The translations under genes and the position numbers were made by a program. DNA of 64,000 nucleotides from Solirubrobacterales bacterium (lineage in GTDB: Bacteria; Actinomycetota; Thermoleophilia; Solirubrobacterales; 70-9), in contig JANWHW010000021.1 of NCBI GenBank assembly GCA_025450195.1, positions 19,604 through 83,603 of the forward strand. The letters run 5' to 3'. This document shows, piece after piece, positions 25,919-34,567 of the stretch. The notes beneath the pieces are model-generated. The model saw nothing but the letters and a program-made list of their open reading frames with translations. It was not told the DNA's origin and searched no databases. The first letter of the stretch is position 1, and each line of letters starts with the position of its first letter.

Positions 25919-27216
25919 AGCTGCTGAGGCGCCACGGCTACCGGGGGGAGCGCCCCGGCCACGCGGCGACGACGGCGCACTTCCAGGCGGCCTATCCGTT
26001 TCTGGCCGAGGGCGGACTAGGCGCCCCCGGCGCCTACGTCGGCCGCGATGCCTGCGGCGGCGCTTGGGTCTTCGACCCCTGGGCGGCATACGAGGCGGGA
26101 ATCCTCTCGGGGCCGAACATGATCGTCGTCGGCCAGCTCGGCCGGGGCAAGTCGGCATTCCTCAAGACTTACATCGCCCGCCAGCACGTATTCGGACGCC
26201 AGGCGTGGGTACTCGATCCAAAGGGCGAGTACGCGCCGCTGGGGACCGCGCTCGGGTGGCCGCCGATCGCTCTCGTTCCGGGCGGATCGGTTCGGCTGAA
26301 TCCGATCAGTTCGCGGCTCGGACGTGAGGGGCAACTGAGCCTCTTGCGCTCCGTCGCGGCGGCAGCGCTGCGCCGCGAACTGACCCCGGAGGAGGACGCC
26401 GGGGTGCGGGTGGCGCTCAAGGTCGTTAGCGCCGCTGAGCCCGACGAGCCGACGCTGCCCGAAGTCGTAGAGGCGTTGCTGCATCCGGTCGATGCGATGG
26501 TGGCCGAGTTGGTGATGAGCGTCGGCGATTTCTCCGACGCGACGCGGCAAGTGGCGCTCGCGCTGCAACGACTCTGCGAGGGCGATCTGCGCGGCATGTT
26601 CGACGGGCCGACGAGCGCCGGGCTTGATCTCGACGCGCCGTTTGTCGTCCTCGACCTGAGCGCCGTCCAAGAGTCGGCGGCGCTTGGAATCCTGATGACC
26701 TGCGCCGCCGCTTGGCTGCAAGGCGTCGTCATGGAGCGCAAGCGCTCCGCTGAGGCGGGAGAAGGCGCCGGGGCGAAGGTGATCGTCGCCGTTGACGAGG
26801 CATGGCGGATCACCGCCGATCTGGGCGTCGCCGAATGGCTGCAACGCTCCTTCAAGCTCTCCCGCGCCCACGGCGTGCAGAACATCATCGCCCTGCATCG
26901 CCTCTCGGACCTGGGCGCCGCCGGGGCGCAGGGCTCACGCGAGGCGAGGATCGCCGAGGGCCTGATCGCCGACGCGGATACGAAGGTGATCCTGGCGCAG
27001 CCGCCCGATCAGATTGAGGGGCTGCGGAACTTGCTCGGGCTGAGCGCGACTGAGGCTGAATTGGTGCCGACCCTGCGGCGCGGCGAGGCCCTGTGGCTCG
27101 TCGGTCGCCGCTCGTTCCTCGTCCAACACCGCCTTAGCTCGATCGAGCTGGGGCTAGTGGACACGGACGCTCGGATGGTCAGCCACCCGGAGCTGATCGG
27201 CGGGGCCGCCGAGTGA
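25915..27216 (+). CDS. VirB4-like conjugation ATPase
   Basis: 433 aa with Walker A GQLGRGKS near residues 73-80 and Walker B VIVAVDEAW near 288-296, plus the VirB4/TraG-like HRLSDL and QPPDQI elements in the C-terminal part. It energises pilus or channel assembly. It begins directly with the ATPase domain, the N-terminal half being encoded by the previous gene. Confidence 0.88.
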   Translation: MKLLRRHGYRGERPGHAATTAHFQAAYPFLAEGGLGAPGAYVGRDACGGAWVFDPWAAYEAGILSGPNMIVVGQLGRGKSAFLKTYIARQHVFGRQAWVLDPKGEYAPLGTALGWPPIALVPGGSVRLNPISSRLGREGQLSLLRSVAAAALRRELTPEEDAGVRVALKVVSAAEPDEPTLPEVVEALLHPVDAMVAELVMSVGDFSDATRQVALALQRLCEGDLRGMFDGPTSAGLDLDAPFVVLDLSAVQESAALGILMTCAAAWLQGVVMERKRSAEAGEGAGAKVIVAVDEAWRITADLGVAEWLQRSFKLSRAHGVQNIIALHRLSDLGAAGAQGSREARIAEGLIADADTKVILAQPPDQIEGLRNLLGLSATEAELVPTLRRGEALWLVGRRSFLVQHRLSSIELGLVDTDARMVSHPELIGGAAE

Positions 27217-28664
27217 GCGGGGCAGCGGTCGTCGTCGCGATCGGGCTCGGGGGCGTCGCCCTGGTCGTGCATTTGCTCGATCGGCATGTGCGCGAAGGGG
27301 GCAGCGCGAAGCGCCGCCGCGTGCAAGGCGCCCAATGGGCGAGGAAGCGCGACCTGCGCCCGCTGCGGGTTGGGGCGCCAACGCCGGGGCGACTGATTCT
27401 CGGTCGCCAAGGTCGGCACCTTCTCGCCGCCGAGGACCGCGCATCGGTCGTCGTCGTCGGACCAAGCACGATCAGTCTCAAGACGACCGGCTTCACGATC
27501 CCGGCGACGCTGGAATGGGATGGGCCGGTCGTCGTCACGTCAGTCAAGAGCGATCTGCTGCTGACGACGATCGAGCGCCGACGCGAACTCGGCAAGACGA
27601 TGGTCTTCGATCCGACCGGCGCGACCGGGATCGAATCCGTCAAGGCGACCCCGCTTTCGGGTTGCGGGAGCTGGCGGGGGGCGATGCGGGTCGCGCATTG
27701 GCTCGCCAGCTCGGCCCGGTCGGGCGGGTCGAGTGGCCTGGAGGACAGTGATTTCTGGTTCGCGGCGGCGGAGAAGCTGTTGGCGCCGATGCTCTTTGCC
27801 GCCGCCGTCAGCGGCGGCGAGATGGCCGACGTGATCCGCTGGCTGAACGACGGCGCCGAGGCTGAGCAAGAGGTCACGGGGCGACTGAGCGAGGCTGGAT
27901 CGGATGACGCGCTGAGTGCGTGGAACGCGAACTGGAACCGCGAGGAACGTCAGCGCAGCTCGATCTACACGACTGCGGAGACGATCATCGGCGCCTTCGC
28001 CGACCCTCGCGTCCTCGACGCGAGCTCGGGCGCCGACTACACGCCCGCCGAGCTGCTGGACGGCCGCTCGAACACGCTCTACCTCTGTGCGCCCGCCCAT
28101 GAGCAGGAGCGGTTGCGGACGGTCTTCGCGGCGATGATTTCCGAGCTGGTTTCGGTCGTCTACGAGATTTCGGCGCAGACCGGGAAGCCGATCGACCCGC
28201 CGCTCTTGATCGTCTTGGACGAGGCGGCCAACACGGCGCCGACGCCGGACCTCGACGTGATCGCCTCGACCGGGGCCGGACAGGGAATCCAGCTCGTCAC
28301 GGTCTTTCAGGATTTGGCGCAGATCGAATCCCGGTACGGGAAGCGGGCGCCGACGATCCTCAACAACCATCGCGCCAGGGTCTTCGCGTCGGGCATTGGT
28401 GACCCCGACACCCTCAACTACATAAGGCAGGTGACTGGCGACGGCGAGTTTCGCCAGCGGAGCGAGACTGCCGGGGACAAGGGCCACGGCTCGGCGACGG
28501 AGGGCAGCACCTATCGCGACCTTGCGCCCGCCAACGTCGTCCGCGAGGCGGCGCCGGGAACGGCGCTGCTCGTCTACGGGCACTTGCCAGCGGCACGGCT
28601 CTCGTTGCGTCCTTGGTTTGCGGATCGCGACCTGAGAGAACTTGTCGAGGGCGGCCCGGCGTGA
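27213..28664 (+). CDS. VirD4/TraG-type coupling protein with unusual P-loop
   Basis: 483 aa. An N-terminal membrane segment (residues 4-22), then a TraG/VirD4 ATPase domain with Walker B LLIVLDEAANTAPTPDL and the QDLAQIESRYG motif that marks coupling proteins. The P-loop reads GPSTISLKTTG near residues 79-89, with Leu where the invariant Gly of GKT normally stands. It should link the relaxosome to the channel. Confidence 0.88.
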   Translation: MSGAAVVVAIGLGGVALVVHLLDRHVREGGSAKRRRVQGAQWARKRDLRPLRVGAPTPGRLILGRQGRHLLAAEDRASVVVVGPSTISLKTTGFTIPATLEWDGPVVVTSVKSDLLLTTIERRRELGKTMVFDPTGATGIESVKATPLSGCGSWRGAMRVAHWLASSARSGGSSGLEDSDFWFAAAEKLLAPMLFAAAVSGGEMADVIRWLNDGAEAEQEVTGRLSEAGSDDALSAWNANWNREERQRSSIYTTAETIIGAFADPRVLDASSGADYTPAELLDGRSNTLYLCAPAHEQERLRTVFAAMISELVSVVYEISAQTGKPIDPPLLIVLDEAANTAPTPDLDVIASTGAGQGIQLVTVFQDLAQIESRYGKRAPTILNNHRARVFASGIGDPDTLNYIRQVTGDGEFRQRSETAGDKGHGSATEGSTYRDLAPANVVREAAPGTALLVYGHLPAARLSLRPWFADRDLRELVEGGPA

Positions 28665-29191
28665 GTGCGGAGCAATCCTGGGGCGCGGATACGGTCGCCT
28701 TCGGGCGCCCACGGGAGGCGGCCCCGGTGGAGGAACCGCCGCGGCGACGGCCGCCACGGGGGCCGCGGCCTAGACGACGCCCCCCAACGACTCGAACCCT
28801 CGCCCTGGTGGCGGGGGCGATCGGCGTCGGGGTGCTGTTGGTCGCGATCGTCGGTGGGGGGTCGGGATCGCCATCGCCAGCGGCGCCGATCCGCGAAGTT
28901 GCGGATCCAGCGCCGCGAGTCGTCGTGAAGGCGACGCCGACGCATCGGCGTCGACGCGCTCTTGGCGAGCATCGGAAACCCGCCCTCAAGCGCCAGCCGA
29001 AAGGCCAGCTCGAGGAAGGGGAGCGCGAGCCCAAGAAGGCGAGCGCGAAGCCTCACGAGCAGGCCGCACCCGAACCGGCGCCGGTCGCGGAAGCCGAACC
29101 GGAACCGATCGTGGAACCAACCCCCGAACCGCCGCCGGTTGTAGAACCGCCGCCGGCGCCAACGCCGCCGGCGGCCGAGTTCGGCATGTAG
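28661..29191 (+). CDS. Single-pass protein with Pro/Glu-rich tail ending EFGM
   Basis: 176 aa. GTG 28661 overlaps the upstream stop as GTGA. An Arg/Pro-rich start, one membrane segment (about residues 44-64), then a tail of EP/PP repeats ending in AEFGM. Last gene of the T4SS operon. The tail recalls TonB/VirB10-like periplasm-spanning linkers, but no VirB10 domain is present. Function unknown. Confidence 0.7.
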   Translation: MSAEQSWGADTVAFGRPREAAPVEEPPRRRPPRGPRPRRRPPTTRTLALVAGAIGVGVLLVAIVGGGSGSPSPAAPIREVADPAPRVVVKATPTHRRRRALGEHRKPALKRQPKGQLEEGEREPKKASAKPHEQAAPEPAPVAEAEPEPIVEPTPEPPPVVEPPPAPTPPAAEFGM

Positions 29192-29242
29192 CTCGCGGGA
29201 GGAGACTGCGGGAGGCGCTGAGGGTCGCGGTAGGCTGCCGCC

Positions 29243-29803
29243 GTGTTCAAGCGGAGGCGCCACGTCACGGAGTGGTCGGCCGGTCAGATCGCCGAGCAGA
29301 CTGTCGCCTGCTTCACGACTGATCCGGATGAGTACGAGGTACGAGCTGCGGTGGTCTTGCGCCTCGACCCCGCGCTACTGCCGAAAGATGTGGAGTCGGT
29401 TGCCTACAACGTCCTCGGCTTCGCCTTCAACGAGGACGATCGGGTCGGCCTTTATGTGGAGGTTGACCCAACCATCCTCGTCAAGATGCAGGAGGGTGCC
29501 GAAACCCTCGATGCTGCGAAGCAGCTTGCCCTCGGCTGGTGCGGTGACGGTGCATCTGAGCGGTCGCTGCGGAATATCCCTGGCGTCTATCAGGTCGCCT
29601 ACATGCAGCGAATCACCGGCAATCGTGATCTTGGTGGGTCTGGGGAGTTCGGCTGGGCGATTGAGACGGGCAAGAAGGGCTATGACGTAGTTCGAGAGTT
29701 CCCGCCGAAACTGACGGAGGAGGGACACGGGCCGAAACCGCCAGAGTTCGTCGTCTTGCCGACTGCCGTAGTCGATGGATTTCAACGGGAGTTCGGCTGG
29801 TAG
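29243..29803 (+). CDS. Hypothetical protein in a duplicated-end cassette
   Basis: 186 aa, soluble, mixed alpha/beta, no motif I recognise, ending in REFGW. GTG start without an obvious ribosome site. It lies between two copies of the sequence that ends the preceding gene (29176-29191 and 29829-29844), so it looks inserted into the end of the T4SS operon. Confidence 0.65.
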   Translation: MFKRRRHVTEWSAGQIAEQTVACFTTDPDEYEVRAAVVLRLDPALLPKDVESVAYNVLGFAFNEDDRVGLYVEVDPTILVKMQEGAETLDAAKQLALGWCGDGASERSLRNIPGVYQVAYMQRITGNRDLGGSGEFGWAIETGKKGYDVVREFPPKLTEEGHGPKPPEFVVLPTAVVDGFQREFGW

Positions 29804-29850
29804 GAGCGGCCCGAACTCTGCAAGTGGCCGAGTTCGGTATGTAGCCCGCG

Positions 29851-30069
29851 TCATTCGAGCGTGTAGGCGATCCACTCGAACTCGCCGTTGACGATCGGCA
29901 GCTCGTCGGGATAGCGGGCGTACCACGTCGCCACGTCGGCGGCGTCAAGGTCGCCGTCCCTGTAGGCGGCGAGTCGCCCGGCCTGGCCGAGCGAGTCAAG
30001 GCGAGCTGCGCGGGGCGAGGGATTCGACGGCGGGAGACTGCGGGGTGAGCTGATGGTCGCGGTAGGCAT
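29851..30069 (-). CDS. Small hypothetical protein with structured leader
   Basis: 72 aa, Ser/Pro-rich N-terminus then an acidic helical part (YRDGDLDAADVATWYARYPD). The ATG at 30069 has AAGGAG 5 nt upstream; a longer frame from 30093 is less likely. Upstream on the same strand lie a 94-nt hairpin and a copy of the ICE motif, so its mRNA probably has a leader of about 200 nt. Confidence 0.6.
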   Translation of the reverse strand: MPTATISSPRSLPPSNPSPRAARLDSLGQAGRLAAYRDGDLDAADVATWYARYPDELPIVNGEFEWIAYTLE

Positions 30070-30090
30070 TGCCGCTCCTTCTTGGGAAGG

Positions 30091-30184
30091 CACCCACCCG
30101 ATGCGGGAGCCGGGAGCCTCAAGACGCGCGCACGAAGGGCGCGCAAAAATCAGGCTGAGGACTCCGCTCCCGCATCGGTGGGTG
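30091..30184 (-). ncRNA. 94-nt long hairpin, possible leader RNA
   Basis: Three nested stems can be drawn: 19 bp with one bulge (30091-30110 with 30166-30184), 9 bp with small bulges (30113-30121 with 30156-30165), and 6 bp GCGCGC (30126-30131 with 30139-30144) with a 7-nt loop. It ends 21 nt from the ATG of the 72-aa gene. It could be a regulatory leader or a protein-binding DNA cruciform. Strand is inferred from the ICE motif that faces it. Confidence 0.5.
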
Positions 30185-30280
30185 AATCAACGTGGGGACC
30201 GTGGCCGTCCACGCCACGCCTTGCCGCAGTCCGGGTAAGGAGCCTGGACCGATTTCGAGGAAAGGCGCTCATGCCCGAAA

Positions 30281-30314
30281 CGTCAGGTCGCCGACCGAAT
30301 CGCCCCCGGCAATT
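30281..30314 (-). promoter_or_regulatory. ICE bipartite motif, copy before the hairpin leader
   Basis: On the minus strand: CCGGGGGCG (30309-30301), 14 nt, CTGACG (30286-30281). Exact match to both halves with the invariant spacing. It faces the hairpin and the 72-aa gene. Confidence 0.65.
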
Positions 30315-30402
30315 TGGTGTCTGAGGAGAAGCCGGGTAGAAAAGACTGCGACGGTCGGCGTCCCGGCATCGACCGAATTGCCCGACGAAAAGGAGCTGCC
30401 CT

Positions 30403-31017
30403 GTGCGATCAATCCGCAAGCGCCTCACCTACGCCAACGTGATTTCTTCGCTGTGCCTCTTTCTGCTGCTGGGTGGCGGCGCCGCCTTCGCTGCGACCAA
30501 CCTTTCTAAGAACAGCGTTGGGCGCAACCAGCTAAAGCAAGGCTCGGTAACCAGCGCGAAGATCGCCAAGAATGCGGTTACCGCCGCCAAGATCAAGAGC
30601 AACGCGGTCACGGGCTCCAAGCTCGCCAGTGGATCGGTGACGGCATCGAAGCTGGCGCCCTCGGCGATCGGCAATTCCGCGCTCGGCGATGGGTCCGTAA
30701 GCGCAGCCAAGCTCGGCAACGGATCGGTCGTGGCCTCGAAGCTCGGGCGACTTACCGAAGCGGTGGTTACGGCAACCGTCGTCGCGGGCGAGCGGGGTCA
30801 GCTCGAAGCGAAATGCCCGAACGGCGCCACCCTCGTCAGCGGTGGCGGCGGCTGGGGCAATCTGAGCGGCAACAAAGAAGTCGCCGAAAAAGTCAGGCTC
30901 ACTAACTCGACTCCGATCCAGACCGGCGGCGTCGTCAGCGGGTGGAGCGTCGAAGGCTTCAACGGGACGGCCACCACGCAGGAACTCTTTGCACGGGCTA
31001 TCTGCCTGCCGAGCTGA
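30403..31017 (+). CDS. Secreted protein with short Ser/Lys repeats
   Basis: 204 aa. A signal peptide (cleavage likely after AAFAA near residue 31), then a repeat region (about residues 35-120) of units like NSVGRNQLKQGSVTSAKI and NAVTAAKI, and a C-terminal strand-rich part with two Cys. Such repeats are frequent in predicted secreted proteins of Thermoleophilia. GTG start with AAGGAG 7 nt upstream. Possibly a cell-surface or mating-contact protein; function unknown. Confidence 0.75.
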   Translation: MRSIRKRLTYANVISSLCLFLLLGGGAAFAATNLSKNSVGRNQLKQGSVTSAKIAKNAVTAAKIKSNAVTGSKLASGSVTASKLAPSAIGNSALGDGSVSAAKLGNGSVVASKLGRLTEAVVTATVVAGERGQLEAKCPNGATLVSGGGGWGNLSGNKEVAEKVRLTNSTPIQTGGVVSGWSVEGFNGTATTQELFARAICLPS

Positions 31018-31020
31018 GCG

Positions 31021-34000
31021 TTAGCGGCCGATCGTCGGGGCGTTGCTGACTGCCCGTTGCGCGCCGTGATCGGCAGCGCGTCCTAGACGACGCTGCGCGT
31101 TCTCGATCCGGCGTTGGGCGCGGGCCCGCTCGGCTCGCGCCGCAGCGCCGCGAGGTTGTTGGCCGAGCGGGTGAGACTCGTCGTGTACGTCGTAGCGATG
31201 GCGGTAGGTGGCGATCGTGTTGGCGGCGTCGCCCCACGCGAAAGCCTTGGCCGGATCGCTGGCCGGGAACGGGCCGAGGGTGTCGTAGATGATCTGGGTG
31301 GGATCGAGCTGAGAGGCACGTACCTCGCGCCGCGCATTCCGCTCGATCGTCGCCTCGACCAATACTGCCTCAAGCCGGGTGATCGGATCGAGGGATGAAT
31401 TGGGCTCGGTCGTCGGGGTCGGCTCGGGTAGTCGCGCCAGCTCCGCGAGGTCGCGGCGCAACTGCTCGGCCTGCGCGGCTTCGCCTGTCCTCACTCGCGC
31501 TAACTCGTCCGCTGGCGGGTGCTTCATCGCTTCGATCGCCTCGCGCTCGCGGGCGAGGCGGCTGACCCATTCCTCGCCGTCTTTGATCGCCCGCTCAAGG
31601 CGATCACGGCGGCTCAACTGAGGGTCGGCAGCGCGGGCGGCGACAATCAGCTCGGCGCGACGTTCGGCCAGCACCTTCGAGCTGAGGTTCTCGATCCGCT
31701 TCCGCATCGGGGCCTCGGCGGCGGCGTACTCGTTGCCCTCGCGCTCGATCGCGGCGCGTATGTCGTGCAGCTCGTCGCTGACCTCGCGCCGACCGGGGCC
31801 AAGGTCGGCGTCGGTCAGCTCTGAGGATGCGACGGTGTAGACGTTCGCGACCTCCCGGCCCCGGCTGAGCGCGACTAGCTCCTGCTCAAGACTGGCGCCA
31901 GAGTCGAGCAGAGGATAGGCGCGGTCAACGGTTTTGCCCTGTGCCCCGAACTTGGTCAGCGCATAGGCGTATTCGAGGGCCGGGCCGCCGTTGTCGGTGC
32001 GCCGGTCAAGATAGGCGGCGCCGAGCGTGACCGTCCGCTCGTCGCCGCCTACGCGGCGCAGGGTGATCGTCCGGGCGGCGGCGTCGGCCCCGGTCACGTC
32101 CCAGCGCTCGCGGTTGGTGACGCCTTCTCTGTTGAGCCGGGTTTGGACTCGATCGCCAGCGGCGAAGGCGCGCTCGCCGACGATGACCTCGACGACGCCG
32201 AGCGCGCCTTGCTCGCGGCGAAGTTCGCGAGCCTGGTGGTTGAGGTCGTCAACGTCATGGTTACGCCGGGCGATCATCACGGCATCGGCGCCGGTTGCGA
32301 AGTCGTGATGCCAGTCGGCGAGCATCCCGTCGAGCGCGGCAGGCAGATCGTCGGCGACGATCAACTGCCCTCGCGTCCGCAGAAGGTCAAGCGCCTCCGA
32401 GCCGCGACCTTCGTAGACGAGAGCGATGAGTTGGCGATCCTCCTCGCGCCGCTGGCGGTGGATGATCGTTAGCGTCGTCGCCTTCACCGCTCGGGTCAGG
32501 TAGCCGTAGAGGCCGCCGGGGCCGACGGCGCCGATCTGCTTCGGGTCGCCGATCACGACGAGCTTGCCTTCGCACTCGACGGCGAGGAAGCGCAGCGCCT
32601 CAAGGTCGGGCGTCGAAGTCGTACTCGCCTCGTCCACGATGATGACCGTGCCCCGCGCCAGCGGCATGACCCCTTCCTCGCGCAGCTTGTCGGTGCGGTT
32701 CAGCAGCGCCCGGATCGAGGTCGCATTGCTGATCCCGGCGTCGATCAGCTCGCCGCTCGCGGTGCGGGCGGTGGCGCAGCCGATGACCGGGAACCCGTCC
32801 GCGTCCCATGACTCCTTCGCCGCCTTCAGCGAAGTGGTCTTGCCGGTCCCCGGCCATGCCGCGACCGGCACGACCTGCTCGCCGCTCGTCGTCAGCCGGA
32901 CGACCATTTGGCGCTGATCGGCGTCTAGGTAGGGGTGGCGTTCAAGGGCGGCGGCGAGGGTCGCGGGGGAGACTTCCGCGACTCCGGCATCGGTGCCACC
33001 AAGCGCGCCGTCGATGAAGTGGCGCTCAAGCTCGGCGATGCGCGGCGTCGTGTAGTAGTCGAAGTCGAGCGGGTCGTCAGATGCGTAAACGCAGATGATC
33101 CGATCGGTTGCGAGTAGCCGATCGACGGCCGCCGTGATCGCCGGGAGGTCTGCGCCCTCGGGGAGCTGATCGCCGATCGCCCACAAGAGGGCGCGGCGGT
33201 CGAAGTGGGAGGACGTGTCCTCCAACTTCGCGAGCGCCGCGTCAAGCGCGGCGTCGCCGACCTGGCGCGGCTCGCGGGGGCGAGCATTGGCGACCATCCC
33301 GGCGACGCTCTCGGGGGTGATTCCGAAGGGCGCGGTCTGCTCGATCCACTCGCCCCGGCGGTCGTCTTCATCGACGCCGTAGTCCTTCTTGTCGCGGGTC
33401 CGGTAAGCGGCGGTCTGCTTGGCCGCGATGGTGTCTACGCCGTGCTGCTCAGTCCACGCGGCAATCTCCCGCGAGCGCGTGCTGAGGGCTTCGATCACGT
33501 CGCGGCCGAACCCTTTGAGGTCGGCGTAGCCGTTCGTGACCGCCTCGAACTCCAAGCCGAACTCCCGCAGGAACTCGCTCCGAAGTGCGGCCTGGAAGAC
33601 GACGCCCGCAGACTTGCCGTGAGGCCAGAGCGGGGAGCGTCCTTTCGGGCTTGCAAGGCTCAACCATTTGCCGTCACTGACGGCGCGGGTGAGGTTGGAG
33701 ATAACGACGTGGACGTGAAGGGCGGGGTCGCCAGCGCGGCTCATCCGGTGGCGGAAGGCCATCCCAGTGAAGCCTTCGCCGCGCTCCAACCGTTCGCCGC
33801 CCTTGCCTCGCTGGACAAAGCAGGCTTCATGCTCAAGGTGAGAGAGGCCCTGGCGCACCGCCTCGTTCATCACGGCCAACACGCGCTCCCGCGTCGCCTC
33901 GTCGCCGAGCGCGTAGAGGATCGAGACAGACTTCGGCGCCGAGAATCGAACGTCGAATCCCAAGACGGGCTCGACGCGCTTTTCGGTCCCATCGGCACGC

Positions 34001-34242
34001 TTGCGATAGCGGGTGTCAGGGCGCTTGACGAGCTGGTCGCCGCTCGTCGGATTGCGGCCCTCAAGGATGGCGCTGTAGCCCTCGGCGTCTACCTGGCCGG
34101 ACAGGCCGAGGTCGGCGGCCAGCTCGCCGATCCACTCGCCCGGCGCCTCGCCGGGCTTGTTGTAGTAATCGTCGCCGCCTTCGGCGACGGCGGCAAGCCA
34201 GTAACCGGCGTTGCCGCGCTGAATCTTCGTGACCCCGACCAT
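31021..34242 (-). CDS. traA: MobF relaxase-helicase, TraA/TrwC type
   Basis: 1073 aa. The N-terminal relaxase domain has DYYNKPG (Y26, Y27 as candidate nucleophiles) and the metal-binding histidines H165, H176 and H178 in LHVHVV. A RecD/TraA-like helicase domain follows with Walker A PGTGKTT near residue 462, Walker B VIIVDEAST near 534, and a UvrD-like C-terminal motif around YALTKFGAQGKTVD. It would nick oriT, stay bound to the strand and unwind it for transfer. The ICE motif ends 11 nt before its ATG. Confidence 0.94.
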   Translation of the reverse strand: MVGVTKIQRGNAGYWLAAVAEGGDDYYNKPGEAPGEWIGELAADLGLSGQVDAEGYSAILEGRNPTSGDQLVKRPDTRYRKRADGTEKRVEPVLGFDVRFSAPKSVSILYALGDEATRERVLAVMNEAVRQGLSHLEHEACFVQRGKGGERLERGEGFTGMAFRHRMSRAGDPALHVHVVISNLTRAVSDGKWLSLASPKGRSPLWPHGKSAGVVFQAALRSEFLREFGLEFEAVTNGYADLKGFGRDVIEALSTRSREIAAWTEQHGVDTIAAKQTAAYRTRDKKDYGVDEDDRRGEWIEQTAPFGITPESVAGMVANARPREPRQVGDAALDAALAKLEDTSSHFDRRALLWAIGDQLPEGADLPAITAAVDRLLATDRIICVYASDDPLDFDYYTTPRIAELERHFIDGALGGTDAGVAEVSPATLAAALERHPYLDADQRQMVVRLTTSGEQVVPVAAWPGTGKTTSLKAAKESWDADGFPVIGCATARTASGELIDAGISNATSIRALLNRTDKLREEGVMPLARGTVIIVDEASTTSTPDLEALRFLAVECEGKLVVIGDPKQIGAVGPGGLYGYLTRAVKATTLTIIHRQRREEDRQLIALVYEGRGSEALDLLRTRGQLIVADDLPAALDGMLADWHHDFATGADAVMIARRNHDVDDLNHQARELRREQGALGVVEVIVGERAFAAGDRVQTRLNREGVTNRERWDVTGADAAARTITLRRVGGDERTVTLGAAYLDRRTDNGGPALEYAYALTKFGAQGKTVDRAYPLLDSGASLEQELVALSRGREVANVYTVASSELTDADLGPGRREVSDELHDIRAAIEREGNEYAAAEAPMRKRIENLSSKVLAERRAELIVAARAADPQLSRRDRLERAIKDGEEWVSRLAREREAIEAMKHPPADELARVRTGEAAQAEQLRRDLAELARLPEPTPTTEPNSSLDPITRLEAVLVEATIERNARREVRASQLDPTQIIYDTLGPFPASDPAKAFAWGDAANTIATYRHRYDVHDESHPLGQQPRGAAARAERARAQRRIENAQRRLGRAADHGAQRAVSNAPTIGR

Positions 34243-34253
34243 CGTGGGGGAGT

Positions 34254-34287
34254 CGTCAGGACGGCAGGGCGAACGCCCCCGGAGATT
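34254..34287 (-). promoter_or_regulatory. ICE bipartite motif, copy at the relaxase gene
   Basis: On the minus strand: TCTCCGGGGGCG, 14 nt, CTGACG, then 11 nt to the ATG. Together with the hydrolase copy, the distance from motif to start codon is the same, suggesting near-leaderless mRNAs. Confidence 0.65.
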
Positions 34288-34514
34288 TGGGAACCCATGT
34301 TCGGGTTCATAATGTGTCGGCTGTCGGGGGTGGGGGTTCGGGCGTCGCTTCGCGCTTGGCCTACGGCCAAGCTCTCAGCGCGGAAAGCTCGCTCAGGAAT
34401 GCCAAAGGGCATTCGAGCTGATGGTCACGGTCGCGGTCAGCTACTTCGGTTGGTCTGCCTCTGCGTCGGCGAGCTGATCTAACAAAACCGGCGCCGGTTT
34501 ACCCCCACCCCCGA

Positions 34515-34567
34515 CAGCCGCCGCGCCCGCCGTCCGGCTCGATGCCGGGTGGCGGGCGCGGCGGCTG
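34515..34567. repeat. Large near-perfect hairpin in the candidate oriT
   Basis: 17 paired bases (CAGCCGCCGCGCCCGCC with its complement), a GT/GT internal mismatch, 5 more pairs (CCGGC/GCCGG) and a TCGAT loop. There is no T-run on either side, which argues against a simple terminator. The left arm overlaps one arm of the 20-bp inverted repeat, so two alternative folds compete. Confidence 0.65.

Larger units (their letters stand above)
30070..30402. other. Divergent intergenic region with long hairpin and ICE motif
   Basis: 333 nt between divergent genes. It contains the long hairpin 30091-30184 and the bipartite motif 30281-30314 facing left. A good AAGGAG precedes the right-hand gene. Confidence 0.6.
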
